This document shows, piece after piece, positions 1 through 5,857 of a stretch of 10,372 nucleotides of DNA. This DNA is from JBBDWJ01 sp040902925 (lineage in GTDB: Bacteria > Acidobacteriota > Terriglobia > Bryobacterales > UBA6623). The notes beneath the pieces are model-generated. The model was not told the origin of the DNA and ran no database searches. It saw only the letters and a program-made list of their open reading frames with translations. A program made the translations under genes and the position numbers. The stretch is from the NCBI GenBank assembly GCA_040902925.1, contig JBBDWJ010000374.1:1-10372 (forward strand), read 5' to 3'. The first letter of the stretch is position 1, and each line of letters begins with the position of its first letter.

Positions 1-64
1 GATTCCCCACCGGTTATCGGCCAGTGAGAGATTTTAGCCGGACAGCAGTGAGTTCCAATATCTA

Positions 65-1441
65 TTGGACATGACGGGTGAATTCATTGATGGAAGAATG
101 AGCCAATTGTTCACCGTTCTGTCGTCAAAGGCAGAGGAAGGCGTGACAAAGTTTTTTCTTGTATCTGATGTTCGGTCCAAGTTGCCACTCGAACTGGAGT
201 CGCGCTGCATGCGCCTAGTGCTATCCGGTCTCGAGGATTCGGATACTGCAAAATTGGTTCGCTATTGGTTTGAGGAGGAGCGGGGTGAGCTACCGGCTGG
301 AATGGAAGATCCGCCACAGCGGTTTGTTTCTTTTCTAGGAGGACACCCATTGGCCGCAAAGATTGGAGCTGGCCTTTGGGCTGAGCATCCATCTGACGAT
401 CCAGGAGATCGCATAGATCTGTTTGACAAGCTACGCGATAGAGTAGTGCCGTTCATCCTTCAGCACTACACTCTCAATCGGTCAGAAAAAGAATTCCTCA
501 CCTACGCTTCCATCTTTCGCTTACCGGTCCATCGAGAGCTATTTGTGTCATGGGGAGGGGACGATGCAGCCGATGTATTGGACTCATTTACCGGGCGCTT
601 TTTGATGGATACAAGCGAGGAGGGCTACGAACTTCACCCACTGATTAGGGATGCCTTTTATCCGCGTGGGTTCACGCAAAAGTCCGCGAAATACCACAGT
701 AGTGCTGGCGAGTACTACGCTCGGCTATTGGACCAAACGCGAAAGACAAAGGGAAAGTTGGTTCCGGCGTATCTGGGTGAAGCCATACATCATTTCCTGG
801 CGGCTGGCGATCGAGTAAGGGTTCAGGGATTGGCATTTTACAAAAGCGAACTTCGACAAGTAGGTCTTACGCACTATCGAGGTCGAGCCTATGACCAAGC
901 CTTAGTAGAATACCGTGCATTAGCTGATCTAGATCCAGGTGACGCCGATGCCCAGTTCCATCTTGCCTTGCTATACGGGCGGAACCGTCAATGGCCGAGG
1001 GCGGAAGAACACTTCGGACGAGCCTTGAATCTCTCACCCGAGGACCACAGGTTTCTACAAGGTTTCGGGGCGGTCAAGATGCGGGGCGACCTACTCCTCG
1101 AAGCGGAGGAGCTCTTGCGAGAGGCCCATGAGATTGCGCCCAGACACTCGCCAACTCTCGTAACGCTTGGTGAGTTGATGGAGCGAAGAGGCCTGCCGGA
1201 TGACGCTGAAGCATACTACGAGGACGCAATTGCGGCTGATGACGAAAGCAGCTATGCCCATCTCTGCCTCGCGCGCCTGCTGAACAACAAAGGCGATTGG
1301 GTGGGGGCTCTGCGTGAGGCCAAAGCGGCCATGAGTCGGAATCCGGTGGACAGGGGAGCGCAACAACTTGTCTCAACGTTGCAGAAGAGGGTAGCCGAAG
1401 CCAAGTCGCCTAGCCCTGAGGACAGCACTCAGAGCTTGTAG
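65..1441 (+). CDS. C-terminal half of a STAND/NB-ARC-like NTPase with TPR repeats; 5' end broken
   Basis: Probably the signalling tail of a STAND-class NTPase, which uses nucleotide-driven oligomerisation and a TPR sensor. Numbering is from TTG 65. Residues 29-38 (KFFLVSDVRS) resemble the strand after Walker B. GGHPLAAKI at 92-100 matches the GLPL motif of NB-ARC proteins. Residues 137-199 look like the winged helix, ending in ELHPLIRDAFY. Roughly 262-429 hold about five TPR units (for example residues 296-327 and 397-429). The P-loop and Walker B that should precede residue 29 are absent. An in-frame TAG at 35-37 lies just upstream and no upstream frame reads through cleanly. Possible starts are TTG 65, ATG 71 and ATG 98; none has a convincing ribosome binding site. 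It may be a decayed gene, a frameshifted one, or a fragment. The family call is from motifs only. The partner and the sensed signal cannot be told. Confidence 0.75.
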   Translation: MDMTGEFIDGRMSQLFTVLSSKAEEGVTKFFLVSDVRSKLPLELESRCMRLVLSGLEDSDTAKLVRYWFEEERGELPAGMEDPPQRFVSFLGGHPLAAKIGAGLWAEHPSDDPGDRIDLFDKLRDRVVPFILQHYTLNRSEKEFLTYASIFRLPVHRELFVSWGGDDAADVLDSFTGRFLMDTSEEGYELHPLIRDAFYPRGFTQKSAKYHSSAGEYYARLLDQTRKTKGKLVPAYLGEAIHHFLAAGDRVRVQGLAFYKSELRQVGLTHYRGRAYDQALVEYRALADLDPGDADAQFHLALLYGRNRQWPRAEEHFGRALNLSPEDHRFLQGFGAVKMRGDLLLEAEELLREAHEIAPRHSPTLVTLGELMERRGLPDDAEAYYEDAIAADDESSYAHLCLARLLNNKGDWVGALREAKAAMSRNPVDRGAQQLVSTLQKRVAEAKSPSPEDSTQSL

Positions 1442-1500
1442 CCCGAGTAGCGCGCAGCAACCGCCGGGACCTGTTTCCTGCCGTCGATTCCAGCTAGTTT

Positions 1501-1543
1501 GCGCAATCGGGGTCAGTGCGCATCGGTGCGCAATCGGGGTCAG
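1501..1543. repeat. Two copies of GCGCAATCGGGGTCAG
   Basis: The 16-base unit occurs at 1501-1516 and 1528-1543, with a partial unit (TGCGCATCGGT) between. It is followed by a small hairpin, CCGAA-ATC-TTCGG, at 1547-1559. Close variants recur at 5001-5048, so this is a dispersed family within the window. The style resembles extragenic repeats mobilised by Y1/RAYT transposases, but no transposase gene is present here, so that origin is inference. Confidence 0.7.
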
Positions 1544-1574
1544 AGTCCGAAATCTTCGGAAAGACCGCGATAAT

Positions 1575-1591
1575 AAATGAGGGACAGGTCC
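1575..1591. repeat. 17-base motif AAATGAGGGACAGGTCC, copy 1
   Basis: Identical in sequence and orientation to bases 2781-2797. The two copies bracket the MOSC gene. Flanking bases differ, apart from a few neighbouring bases, so this is a short conserved core or element end rather than a long duplication. Confidence 0.75.
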
Positions 1592-1888
1592 TGCAATGCG
1601 TGCCAGTCGAGGGGTATAGTCCACCTAAACCGCCACGGGAAAACCTGGTGACTATCCGCCAGGCATCCCAGGCACCCGCCCGCGCAGGGTGAGGTCCACA
1701 TAACGCAGAGCCGCAGAGCCGGGGCCCGCAGAGCATGGGTCCGCGGCCCAGTGGCGCCGGCCGTGGTCGGCCAGCAACGCCAGCCAGAAGCGGCAATCGC
1801 TGTCGTGGAAGAGGGTTTCTGGCAGTGGTTCCCACACTGCGTAACGTCGCGCGGCGGGCGAGGCGCTTGGTATAGGCGCGATCTCGCC

Positions 1889-2677
1889 TTAATCCAGCAG
1901 AGTGATCTCGTCGCCCGGCCGGATGGTCCCCTCTACGAGAACGGCGCCGTAGACCCCGGCTTGGCCTTCGTGTTCGCGCGCCAAGTGCTTCATTACCTCG
2001 GGATTCGGCTGTGCGGTGTCGGGATCGAGCGTGATCATCTTGCAGCGGGAGTCGCGTTTCACCACGGCGATCACCGTTGTTGCGCCAATCCGCAAGCTCC
2101 GGCCGACGAACTCGTCTTCGCCGAAACCTTTTCCGGATTCGAGATCGACATAAAGATTGGCGCGGAATCGCTGCTTGTCCACATCGATTCCCAACTCTCT
2201 GCTTAGCTGGCGCGCGGTTTGGATGGAAAAGATCGACACCGGGCTGCAATCCGTCATCGCCCGATGAGATCGAAGCAGCGTCAGCTCGCTATCGCCAATG
2301 CCCTCGCGCAGCATGCTCATCAGCCGAGGATCATCCATCGCGAGCCGTTCTCCTGCCGGTGTCTCGACGTCCACCATGAGATCGGAGAGGTCCTCATAGA
2401 CAGCAGTGATACCGGACCCTAACGCTTCCGCTTCGGCGAGGTTGCCCGGCTTTGTGGAGCGCTCGGGATAGCGATACCTGGGGCGATACAGCAGGATTGC
2501 TTGGTGCTCCCGTCCTGTCAGCCACGGGAATCCTTTCGGCGCTGCCGAACTCCGAAAGGCGTAAAGACGGTCACCGTAGACGCCAGGAAAGCCGACAAAC
2601 ACCTCCTGCAACTCTTCACCGCGCATACTCTTGACCGGGTAGCGACACAAACCCTCGACCTTTCCGACCACTGTCAT
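1889..2677 (-). CDS. MOSC domain-containing protein
   Basis: A 262-residue protein of the MOSC family (C-terminal domain of molybdenum cofactor sulfurases), related to YcbX and mARC. Such proteins bind or transfer sulfur and molybdenum cofactor, and the bacterial relatives are used in reductase or detoxification pathways. The N-terminal barrel begins with VEGLCRYPVKSM (8-18), the usual opening of this family. The MOSC domain covers about 120-262, with DCSPVSIFSIQT (143-154), RFRANL (170-175) and the conserved cysteine Cys212 in RDSRCKMITLDPDT, the expected sulfur or cofactor ligand. Length is normal for a stand-alone MOSC protein, and no ferredoxin domain follows. The ATG is preceded by GGAGG at a six-base spacing, which fixes the start. 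The gene stands alone, convergent with the TPR gene. Substrate is unknown. Confidence 0.92.
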   Translation of the reverse strand: MTVVGKVEGLCRYPVKSMRGEELQEVFVGFPGVYGDRLYAFRSSAAPKGFPWLTGREHQAILLYRPRYRYPERSTKPGNLAEAEALGSGITAVYEDLSDLMVDVETPAGERLAMDDPRLMSMLREGIGDSELTLLRSHRAMTDCSPVSIFSIQTARQLSRELGIDVDKQRFRANLYVDLESGKGFGEDEFVGRSLRIGATTVIAVVKRDSRCKMITLDPDTAQPNPEVMKHLAREHEGQAGVYGAVLVEGTIRPGDEITLLD

Positions 2678-2780
2678 TCCAGCCCTCCGCGACTATTCTA
2701 AGATTTTCTTCCCTGTGCGTGCCGATGTTTCGTACCGGCACTCGTTCCGCGCGCTTCGACAGAAATGAAGAAATGAGAAG

Positions 2781-2797
2781 AAATGAGGGACAGGTCC
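2781..2797. repeat. 17-base motif AAATGAGGGACAGGTCC, copy 2
   Basis: Exact match to 1575-1591. It is preceded here by a run of similar words (AAATGAAG, AAATGAGAAG; 2763-2780), suggesting local slippage next to the conserved core. Confidence 0.75.
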
Positions 2798-2822
2798 GCG
2801 ATTGGCCGTCAGGCCGCGCGCT

Positions 2823-3180
2823 GCGGCCGAAAACGTGACCATGCCGAAAACGCGCCGAAAACATGGCCTCAATTTTCAGGGCATCCCAAGGCGCCAATCA
2901 CAGCCTCCAGACAAAAATCTCCCCTTCCTTTCAACCACTTACCGGAACAACTGCCCGGATCGCTTGGTCCTGGCCGGTAGAATAGAACCAGAAACGGCCG
3001 AAAGCAGACCTCTGCCCCACGCCAGCCCGTTTCCTGGAAAGTCACATGCAGCGCGGAGCCAACACCTTGGGATTCAGCCCCAGCGCACCCTCCGTCCGCC
3101 CGCAAACACCCGCCATCTCAACAAACTCCGGACCAGTCAATCCAAATCCAAGGGGGAAAACACCAAGGCAAGAAATCCCG
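2823..3180. repeat. ~350-bp direct repeat, copy A
   Basis: Aligns along its length with 3814-4162 in the same orientation, with long identical blocks such as CTTGGTCCTGGCCGGTAGAA and GACCAGTCAATCCAAATCCA. It starts with spaced GCCGAAAAC words and carries one palindrome TTTCCTGGAAA (3030-3040). Small indels between the copies shift all reading frames, so it is most likely a non-coding dispersed element. The two copies flank the toxin-antitoxin genes. Confidence 0.85.
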
Positions 3181-3206
3181 AAGGCAGACCGGTGACCGAT
3201 TGCCTA

Positions 3207-3234
3207 TTGGCGGCATTCCATCCCCGTGTACAAT
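3207..3234 (+). promoter_or_regulatory. Probable promoter of the antitoxin gene
   Basis: TTGGCG at 3207-3212 and TACAAT at 3229-3234 are separated by 16 bases. The expected transcription start would fall about at the antitoxin ATG (3242), so the message may be leaderless; no good ribosome binding site precedes that ATG. Read from sequence only. Confidence 0.5.
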
Positions 3235-3241
3235 AAGAACG

Positions 3242-3469
3242 ATGCTCACCGAGGCTCAAATCCTGGAAGCCGTAGCCGCAAAATGCATTGGAGAAGCGGT
3301 GTCCCGCGAAACGCTGTTGGCCGCGTTGCTCTCTGAGGACGAGGCCGACCTGATCGTCTGCTTGCGGCGCGAGCGCGACGAGGAAGAACTGCCGTGGGAA
3401 GAAGTTCGCGAAAGCCTGCTGAACTCTGGTGACCCGGACAATTCGATACCTGAGCTCGGCGCTTCGTGA
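3242..3469 (+). CDS. Antitoxin of a RelBE-like toxin-antitoxin pair
   Basis: A 75-residue acidic protein directly upstream of a RelE/ParE-like toxin, the normal gene order of a type II pair. The antitoxin would bind and neutralise the toxin and repress the shared promoter. The N-terminal half (residues 1-40) is helical with leucine/alanine spacing. The segment from 41 to 60 (RRERDEEELPWEEVRESLL) resembles the middle of RelB/Phd-type antitoxins, in which a short charged helix is followed by a 'leev' turn. The DNA-binding fold is not obvious, so the exact antitoxin family is uncertain. ATG 3242 is chosen over the upstream TTG 3200 because the probable -10 box lies between them. The end of the frame overlaps the likely true start of the toxin by about 41 bases, suggesting coupled translation. 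Confidence 0.7.
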   Translation: MLTEAQILEAVAAKCIGEAVSRETLLAALLSEDEADLIVCLRRERDEEELPWEEVRESLLNSGDPDNSIPELGAS

Positions 3470-3723
3470 ACTGAAGGACCTGCTCGTCGTTTCTGGCCGC
3501 AATGATGGGCGGCCCCACTGCCCTTCGTAGAGAAGCCCGCGACCAGATTGATCTGCTCGGACAAGACCCGCACCCCTCTGGAAGCCAAAAACTTCGTGGC
3601 CATGAGGACTACTACCGTGTGTCGTTTGGGGCGGGGCGCTACCGCATTGTCTACCGCGTCCGGCCCGAGAAGTTGATCATCGAGCGTGTCAGGCCGCGCG
3701 GCCGGGCCTACCAAGGGCTGTAG
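3429..3723 (+). pseudogene. Full-length relE/parE-like toxin gene, apparently frameshifted
   Basis: The N-terminal part of a RelE fold reads in one frame from GTG 3429 (VTRTIRYLSSALRELKDLL) and stops at TAG 3528-3530. The rest reads in another frame from about 3502 to 3723. The first part matches the usual opening strand and helix (RIxY...A.REL..L) that the downstream frame lacks. Joining them needs a net one-base change somewhere between about 3480 and 3525. This may be an inactivating mutation, programmed frameshifting, or a sequencing error; the sequence alone does not decide. Confidence 0.6.
3502..3723 (+). CDS. RelE/ParE-family toxin, C-terminal open frame
   Basis: A 73-residue frame with the core of a RelE/ParE toxin: QDPHPSGSQKLRG (21-33), YYRVSFGAGRYRIVYRV (37-53) and the C-terminal RVRPRGRAY (62-70), where basic and tyrosine residues line the active cleft of ribosome-dependent mRNA interferases. 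Typical members have 85-95 residues and start with a strand-helix that is missing here but present in the overlapping frame (see 3429-3723). The tandem ATGs at 3502/3505 have no ribosome binding site, so this is unlikely to be the original start. If translated alone, it would lack the first strand and helix and is probably inactive. It lies next to the antitoxin, between two copies of a long direct repeat. Confidence 0.65.
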   Translation: MMGGPTALRREARDQIDLLGQDPHPSGSQKLRGHEDYYRVSFGAGRYRIVYRVRPEKLIIERVRPRGRAYQGL

Positions 3724-3813
3724 GCGTACCCGAAATGAAAGGGCTCAAGTCGGTATCGGCTCAATCGAGCCCGAAATCATACAGAAAAACTGCGGCGCCT
3801 CAGTTCTCAAACA

Positions 3814-4162
3814 GGGCCGAAACGTGGGCGAAAACGCGATAGCCTCAATTTTCATGGCATCCCAGGGTGCCAGTCACGGCCCCCAGACAAAGATCTCCCC
3901 TTTTCTTTCCATCACTTATCGAGACAATCACCCGAATCGCTTGGTCCTGGCCGGTAGAATAGAACCAGAAAGGGCCGAAAGCAGACCGCTGCCCCCGGCC
4001 CGTTTCCTGGAAAGTCTCTGTTTCCTGGAAAGTCAGTGCAGCGCGGAGCCAACACCTCGGACTCAGCCCAGCGCACCCTCCCTCTGCCCGCAAACACCCG
4101 CCATCTCAACACTCCGGACCAGTCAATCCAAATCCAAGCGGGAAACACCAAGGAAGAAATCG
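3814..4162. repeat. ~350-bp direct repeat, copy B
   Basis: Direct repeat of 2823-3180, offset about 985 bp. It differs by an internal 18-bp tandem duplication around the palindrome TTTCCTGGAAA (4003-4013 and 4021-4031), where copy A has only one, and by scattered substitutions. The divergence shows the duplication is not recent. Confidence 0.85.
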
Positions 4163-4269
4163 CCGCAAAGAGAATCCCTGCCATCTGTTGCCAAACGACG
4201 CCAAATCTTGCCAGAATCCTGCCAAACCATGCCACTCGAAAACTGCTAATCCGAACCCGGCGCGAGACT

Positions 4270-4320
4270 CCGCGGCCGAAAACGTTCCGGCCGAAAACTT
4301 GACAACCTCACTTTTCAGGG
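4270..4320. repeat. Partial third copy of the long repeat's left end
   Basis: The words GCGGCCGAAAACGT, GCCGAAAAC and CTCA-TTTTCAGGGC occur in the same order and spacing as at the left end of copy A (2823-2882). Similarity is lost after about 4322. Confidence 0.6.
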
Positions 4321-4441
4321 CCAACAAACGCCAAAGGGCAGAGTCTGAGGTATTCTGGCTTGCTGCTAGGGTGATTTTCCCCCGGCTCTATCTCTTTGTC
4401 TTAGAAAGGGATCGTTGATGCTTTTGGTAGACTTGCCCGCA

Positions 4442-4461
4442 GTGGTTACCTGACCACGTGG
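4442..4461. promoter_or_regulatory. Palindromes just upstream of the cysteine protease gene
   Basis: GTGGT-TACCTG-ACCAC (4442-4457) overlaps CCACGTGG (4454-4461). They end right at the ribosome binding region of the next gene, so they could be an operator or an mRNA hairpin that affects initiation. Function is inferred from position only. Confidence 0.35.
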
Positions 4462-4474
4462 AGCGAGGTGATGC

Positions 4475-4942
4475 GTGGCTACTCATGTTTTGGATGTACC
4501 GTTAGCGGCCCAGGCTAGGTCGATGTCGTGCTGGAATGCGTCCGCACAAATGATCTGGTGGTACTGGCAGGGCCAGTCAGGGCGGCAAGGCCCCATGAAC
4601 AGCCTCCGGAAAGAGTTTGCAGACAACACCGGACTGAGTGTATCCGTGGCAGATTTCATTCGGCTGGCGCAGGCCGCGGGGATGCAGGCCGTGCCTCGTC
4701 AGCAGCACTACAGCAGCGACGGCTTGGTTTCCATGTTGAAACAGTACGGGCCTCTTTGGTGCGCGGGCACATGGTATGGGTTCGGGCATGTCGTGGTTCT
4801 GACCGGCGTCGCCGGGGATATCGTCTACATCAATGATCCCGACGGAGGCATCAAGAAGGACGGAACCGTCGCGTGGTTCAACCAGAAGGTCATGAACCAT
4901 CTAGACGGCTGCATCATGTGCAAAAACCCAGCGGCGTATTAA
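4475..4942 (+). CDS. Papain-like cysteine protease (C39/AvrRpt2-type fold)
   Basis: A 155-residue single-domain papain-fold protein. Residues 6-31 (LDVPLAAQARSMSCWNASAQ onward) carry the catalytic cysteine Cys19 in an SCWNAS context. YGFGHVVVLTGV (101-112) supplies His105, and YINDPDGG (118-125) supplies the third residue (Asn120/Asp121). This arrangement is that of papain_like_cys_pept proteins related to AvrRpt2 (C70) and peptidase C39. Some such proteins are toxin domains or release partner peptides; others have unknown substrates. There is no signal peptide or membrane segment, so it is cytoplasmic unless exported by a dedicated system. The start is GTG 4475, with GAGCGAGGTG (4461-4470) as ribosome binding site; ATG 4471 is in another frame. 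No transporter, partner or immunity gene is adjacent, so its target is unknown. Confidence 0.82.
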   Translation: MATHVLDVPLAAQARSMSCWNASAQMIWWYWQGQSGRQGPMNSLRKEFADNTGLSVSVADFIRLAQAAGMQAVPRQQHYSSDGLVSMLKQYGPLWCAGTWYGFGHVVVLTGVAGDIVYINDPDGGIKKDGTVAWFNQKVMNHLDGCIMCKNPAAY

Positions 4943-5000
4943 CAGCACAGCATTGTCGCTTTCTCCGCGTTTCGAGGCGCCATCAGGCGCAGTAGGAGAG

Positions 5001-5048
5001 GCGCAATCGGCGTCAGGGCGCAATCGGAGTCAGCTCAATCGGAGTCAC
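5001..5048. repeat. Three tandem variants of the GCGCAATCGG(N)GTCAG unit
   Basis: Units at 5001-5016 (GCGCAATCGGCGTCAG), 5018-5033 (GCGCAATCGGAGTCAG) and 5034-5048 (CTCAATCGGAGTCAC). They have the same core as 1501-1543 but with different centre bases, as expected for an old repeat family. There is no spacer diversity, so this is not a CRISPR array. Confidence 0.75.
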
Positions 5049-5143
5049 CAGCGATCAACCGAAGCGCATGGCTCAGCGTCGATTCCTCGCCAGTCTCTCC
5101 TTGCAGCGAGATGCGCGCGTTCCTTTTGTTCCGGGCCTTTCAA

Positions 5144-5180
5144 GCCGCGTGCTCATGCTACGATGAACCCGACACGCGGC
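5144..5180. promoter_or_regulatory. 8-bp inverted repeat upstream of the VOC gene
   Basis: GCCGCGTG (5144-5151) pairs perfectly with CACGCGGC (5173-5180) across 21 bases. It lies 35 bases before the VOC start and could be a leader hairpin or operator. No T-tract follows, so it is not a standard terminator. Confidence 0.35.
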
Positions 5181-5214
5181 ACGACAACCGCGATAACGGC
5201 GACCCCGACAACCT

Positions 5215-5595
5215 ATGACACTCCCCGCTGCCGTCCCGGAGATCCCCGCGGCCAACATCGACAAAGCCGCGGCCTACTATGTCAACACGCTGGGCTTCAC
5301 CTTCGATTGGGGGGATGAGCAAGGCGGCATTGCAGGCATCTCAAGAGGCAATTGCCGTCTGTTTATCACCAATCGCTCCTTCCGGGAGTCCTACGGCAAC
5401 GTAGGCCCTATCCTTTTCTGGCTCAATCTCGACAGCAAGGCTGAGGTGGACGAACTATTCGCGCAGTGGCAAGCGGCGCAAGCGAAGATCGTATCCGAGC
5501 CCGAGGACAAACCATGGAAGCTGCGCGAGTTCATTGCCGCCGATCTGGACGGCAACCTCATTCGTGTCTTCTATGATTTCCGGCGCGACCTGTAA
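5215..5595 (+). CDS. VOC-family glyoxalase/bleomycin-resistance-like protein
   Basis: A 126-residue single-domain member of the vicinal oxygen chelate superfamily. The paired beta-alpha-beta-beta-beta modules are visible: IPAANIDKAAAYYVNTLGF (10-28) opens the first, and the second ends in REFIAADLDGNLIRVFYDF (104-122). The PWKLREF plus DGNLIRV pattern is that of bleomycin-resistance-type proteins, which dimerise to sequester a drug. The glutamate and histidine metal ligands of glyoxalase I are not obvious, which favours a binding role over metal catalysis, though members with unknown substrates are very common. The start ATG fits the family N-terminus exactly, but no good ribosome binding site precedes it. 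It is a single gene, with no linked resistance or efflux genes. Confidence 0.88.
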   Translation: MTLPAAVPEIPAANIDKAAAYYVNTLGFTFDWGDEQGGIAGISRGNCRLFITNRSFRESYGNVGPILFWLNLDSKAEVDELFAQWQAAQAKIVSEPEDKPWKLREFIAADLDGNLIRVFYDFRRDL

Positions 5596-5793
5596 GAGAA
5601 CCAAACATCGCGCAAGGCCGCGCACGGTGCAGACCAAAGCCGCACGGAAAGCGGCAGGGGCTAAAGCGGGCCTAAAACGGACGAGGGGCAATAAAGGCCG
5701 GCAAGCATAGGCGTCGTCGTAATCAACTGTATAACCGGATCACGCGATTCGTTTCGAAAGGCGTGAGGCGGCGCCATTACTGAATCTGGCGGC

Positions 5794-5807
5794 CGGGGAG
5801 TTCCCCG
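5794..5807. promoter_or_regulatory. Inverted repeat CGGGGA-GT-TCCCCG upstream of the cupin gene
   Basis: A perfect 6+2+6 palindrome about 50 bases before the cupin start and just ahead of the tandem repeat at 5818-5847. The loop is too short for a stable RNA hairpin, so a protein-binding site is more likely. Assigned from position and symmetry only. Confidence 0.35.
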
Positions 5808-5817
5808 AATCGGGCAC

Positions 5818-5847
5818 TGTTTTGTTCTATTGTGTTTTGTTCTATTG
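5818..5847. repeat. Perfect 15-bp tandem repeat abutting the cupin ribosome binding site
   Basis: TGTTTTGTTCTATTG occurs twice head to tail (5818-5832 and 5833-5847), followed at once by the GGAGG ribosome binding site. It is T-rich, unlike its GC-rich surroundings. It could be paired activator or repressor sites, a duplicated promoter element, or a slippage-prone tract. The exact identity of the units suggests a recent duplication. Confidence 0.8.
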
Positions 5848-5857
5848 TGGAGGCATG

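Larger units (their letters stand above)
1442..1888. other. Gene-poor stretch with repeat debris and a possible coding remnant
   Basis: Between the TPR gene and the MOSC gene, whose 3' ends face each other. The left part holds short repeated units (entered separately). The right part, read on the minus strand, continues the MOSC frame after its TAA for 78 more codons to a stop at 1652-1654. It includes a segment from GTG 1837 (begins with the residues VWEPLPETLFHDSDCRFWL) with plausible codon use. I do not recognise it and see no ribosome binding site. No terminator with a clear T-tract is visible between the two converging genes. Confidence 0.5.
2678..3241. other. Non-coding region upstream of the toxin-antitoxin pair
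   Basis: No supported gene. It holds a hairpin (GTGCCG 2719-2724 with CGGCAC 2736-2741), the second AAATGAGGGACAGGTCC motif, copy A of the ~350-bp repeat, and the probable antitoxin promoter. Open frames crossing copy A on either strand change frame between the two repeat copies, which argues against coding. Confidence 0.7.
3724..4474. other. Non-coding region between the toxin and the cysteine protease gene
   Basis: No supported gene. It contains copy B of the long repeat, a partial third copy at 4270-4320, and, nearer the protease gene, small palindromes. Open frames through copy B do not keep the same register as in copy A. Confidence 0.65.

Noticed and set aside
1494..2249. 251-codon minus-strand frame overlapping the MOSC gene
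   Set aside because: Arginine-rich shadow in a different frame from the MOSC protein, which has clear family motifs and a ribosome binding site.
2869..4093. Matching minus-strand frames in the repeats (2869-3105 and 3845-4093)
   Set aside because: They end in similar peptides, but their middles diverge in frame between the copies, so coding is not conserved. Kept as non-coding repeat.
2802..4249. Long open frames on + through the two long repeats (2802-3236 and 3686-4249)
   Set aside because: They share short matching peptides only where the repeats align, then shift frame at indels; composition is proline/arginine-rich with no domain or ribosome binding site.
4299..4327. TTGACA at 4299-4304 as the promoter of the protease gene
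   Set aside because: No acceptable -10 hexamer at 16-18 bases; it lies inside the third partial repeat copy.
5001..5048. Short tandem repeats as a CRISPR array
   Set aside because: The units are 15-16 bases with one or no spacer bases and no cas genes nearby. They match the dispersed units at 1501-1543 instead.
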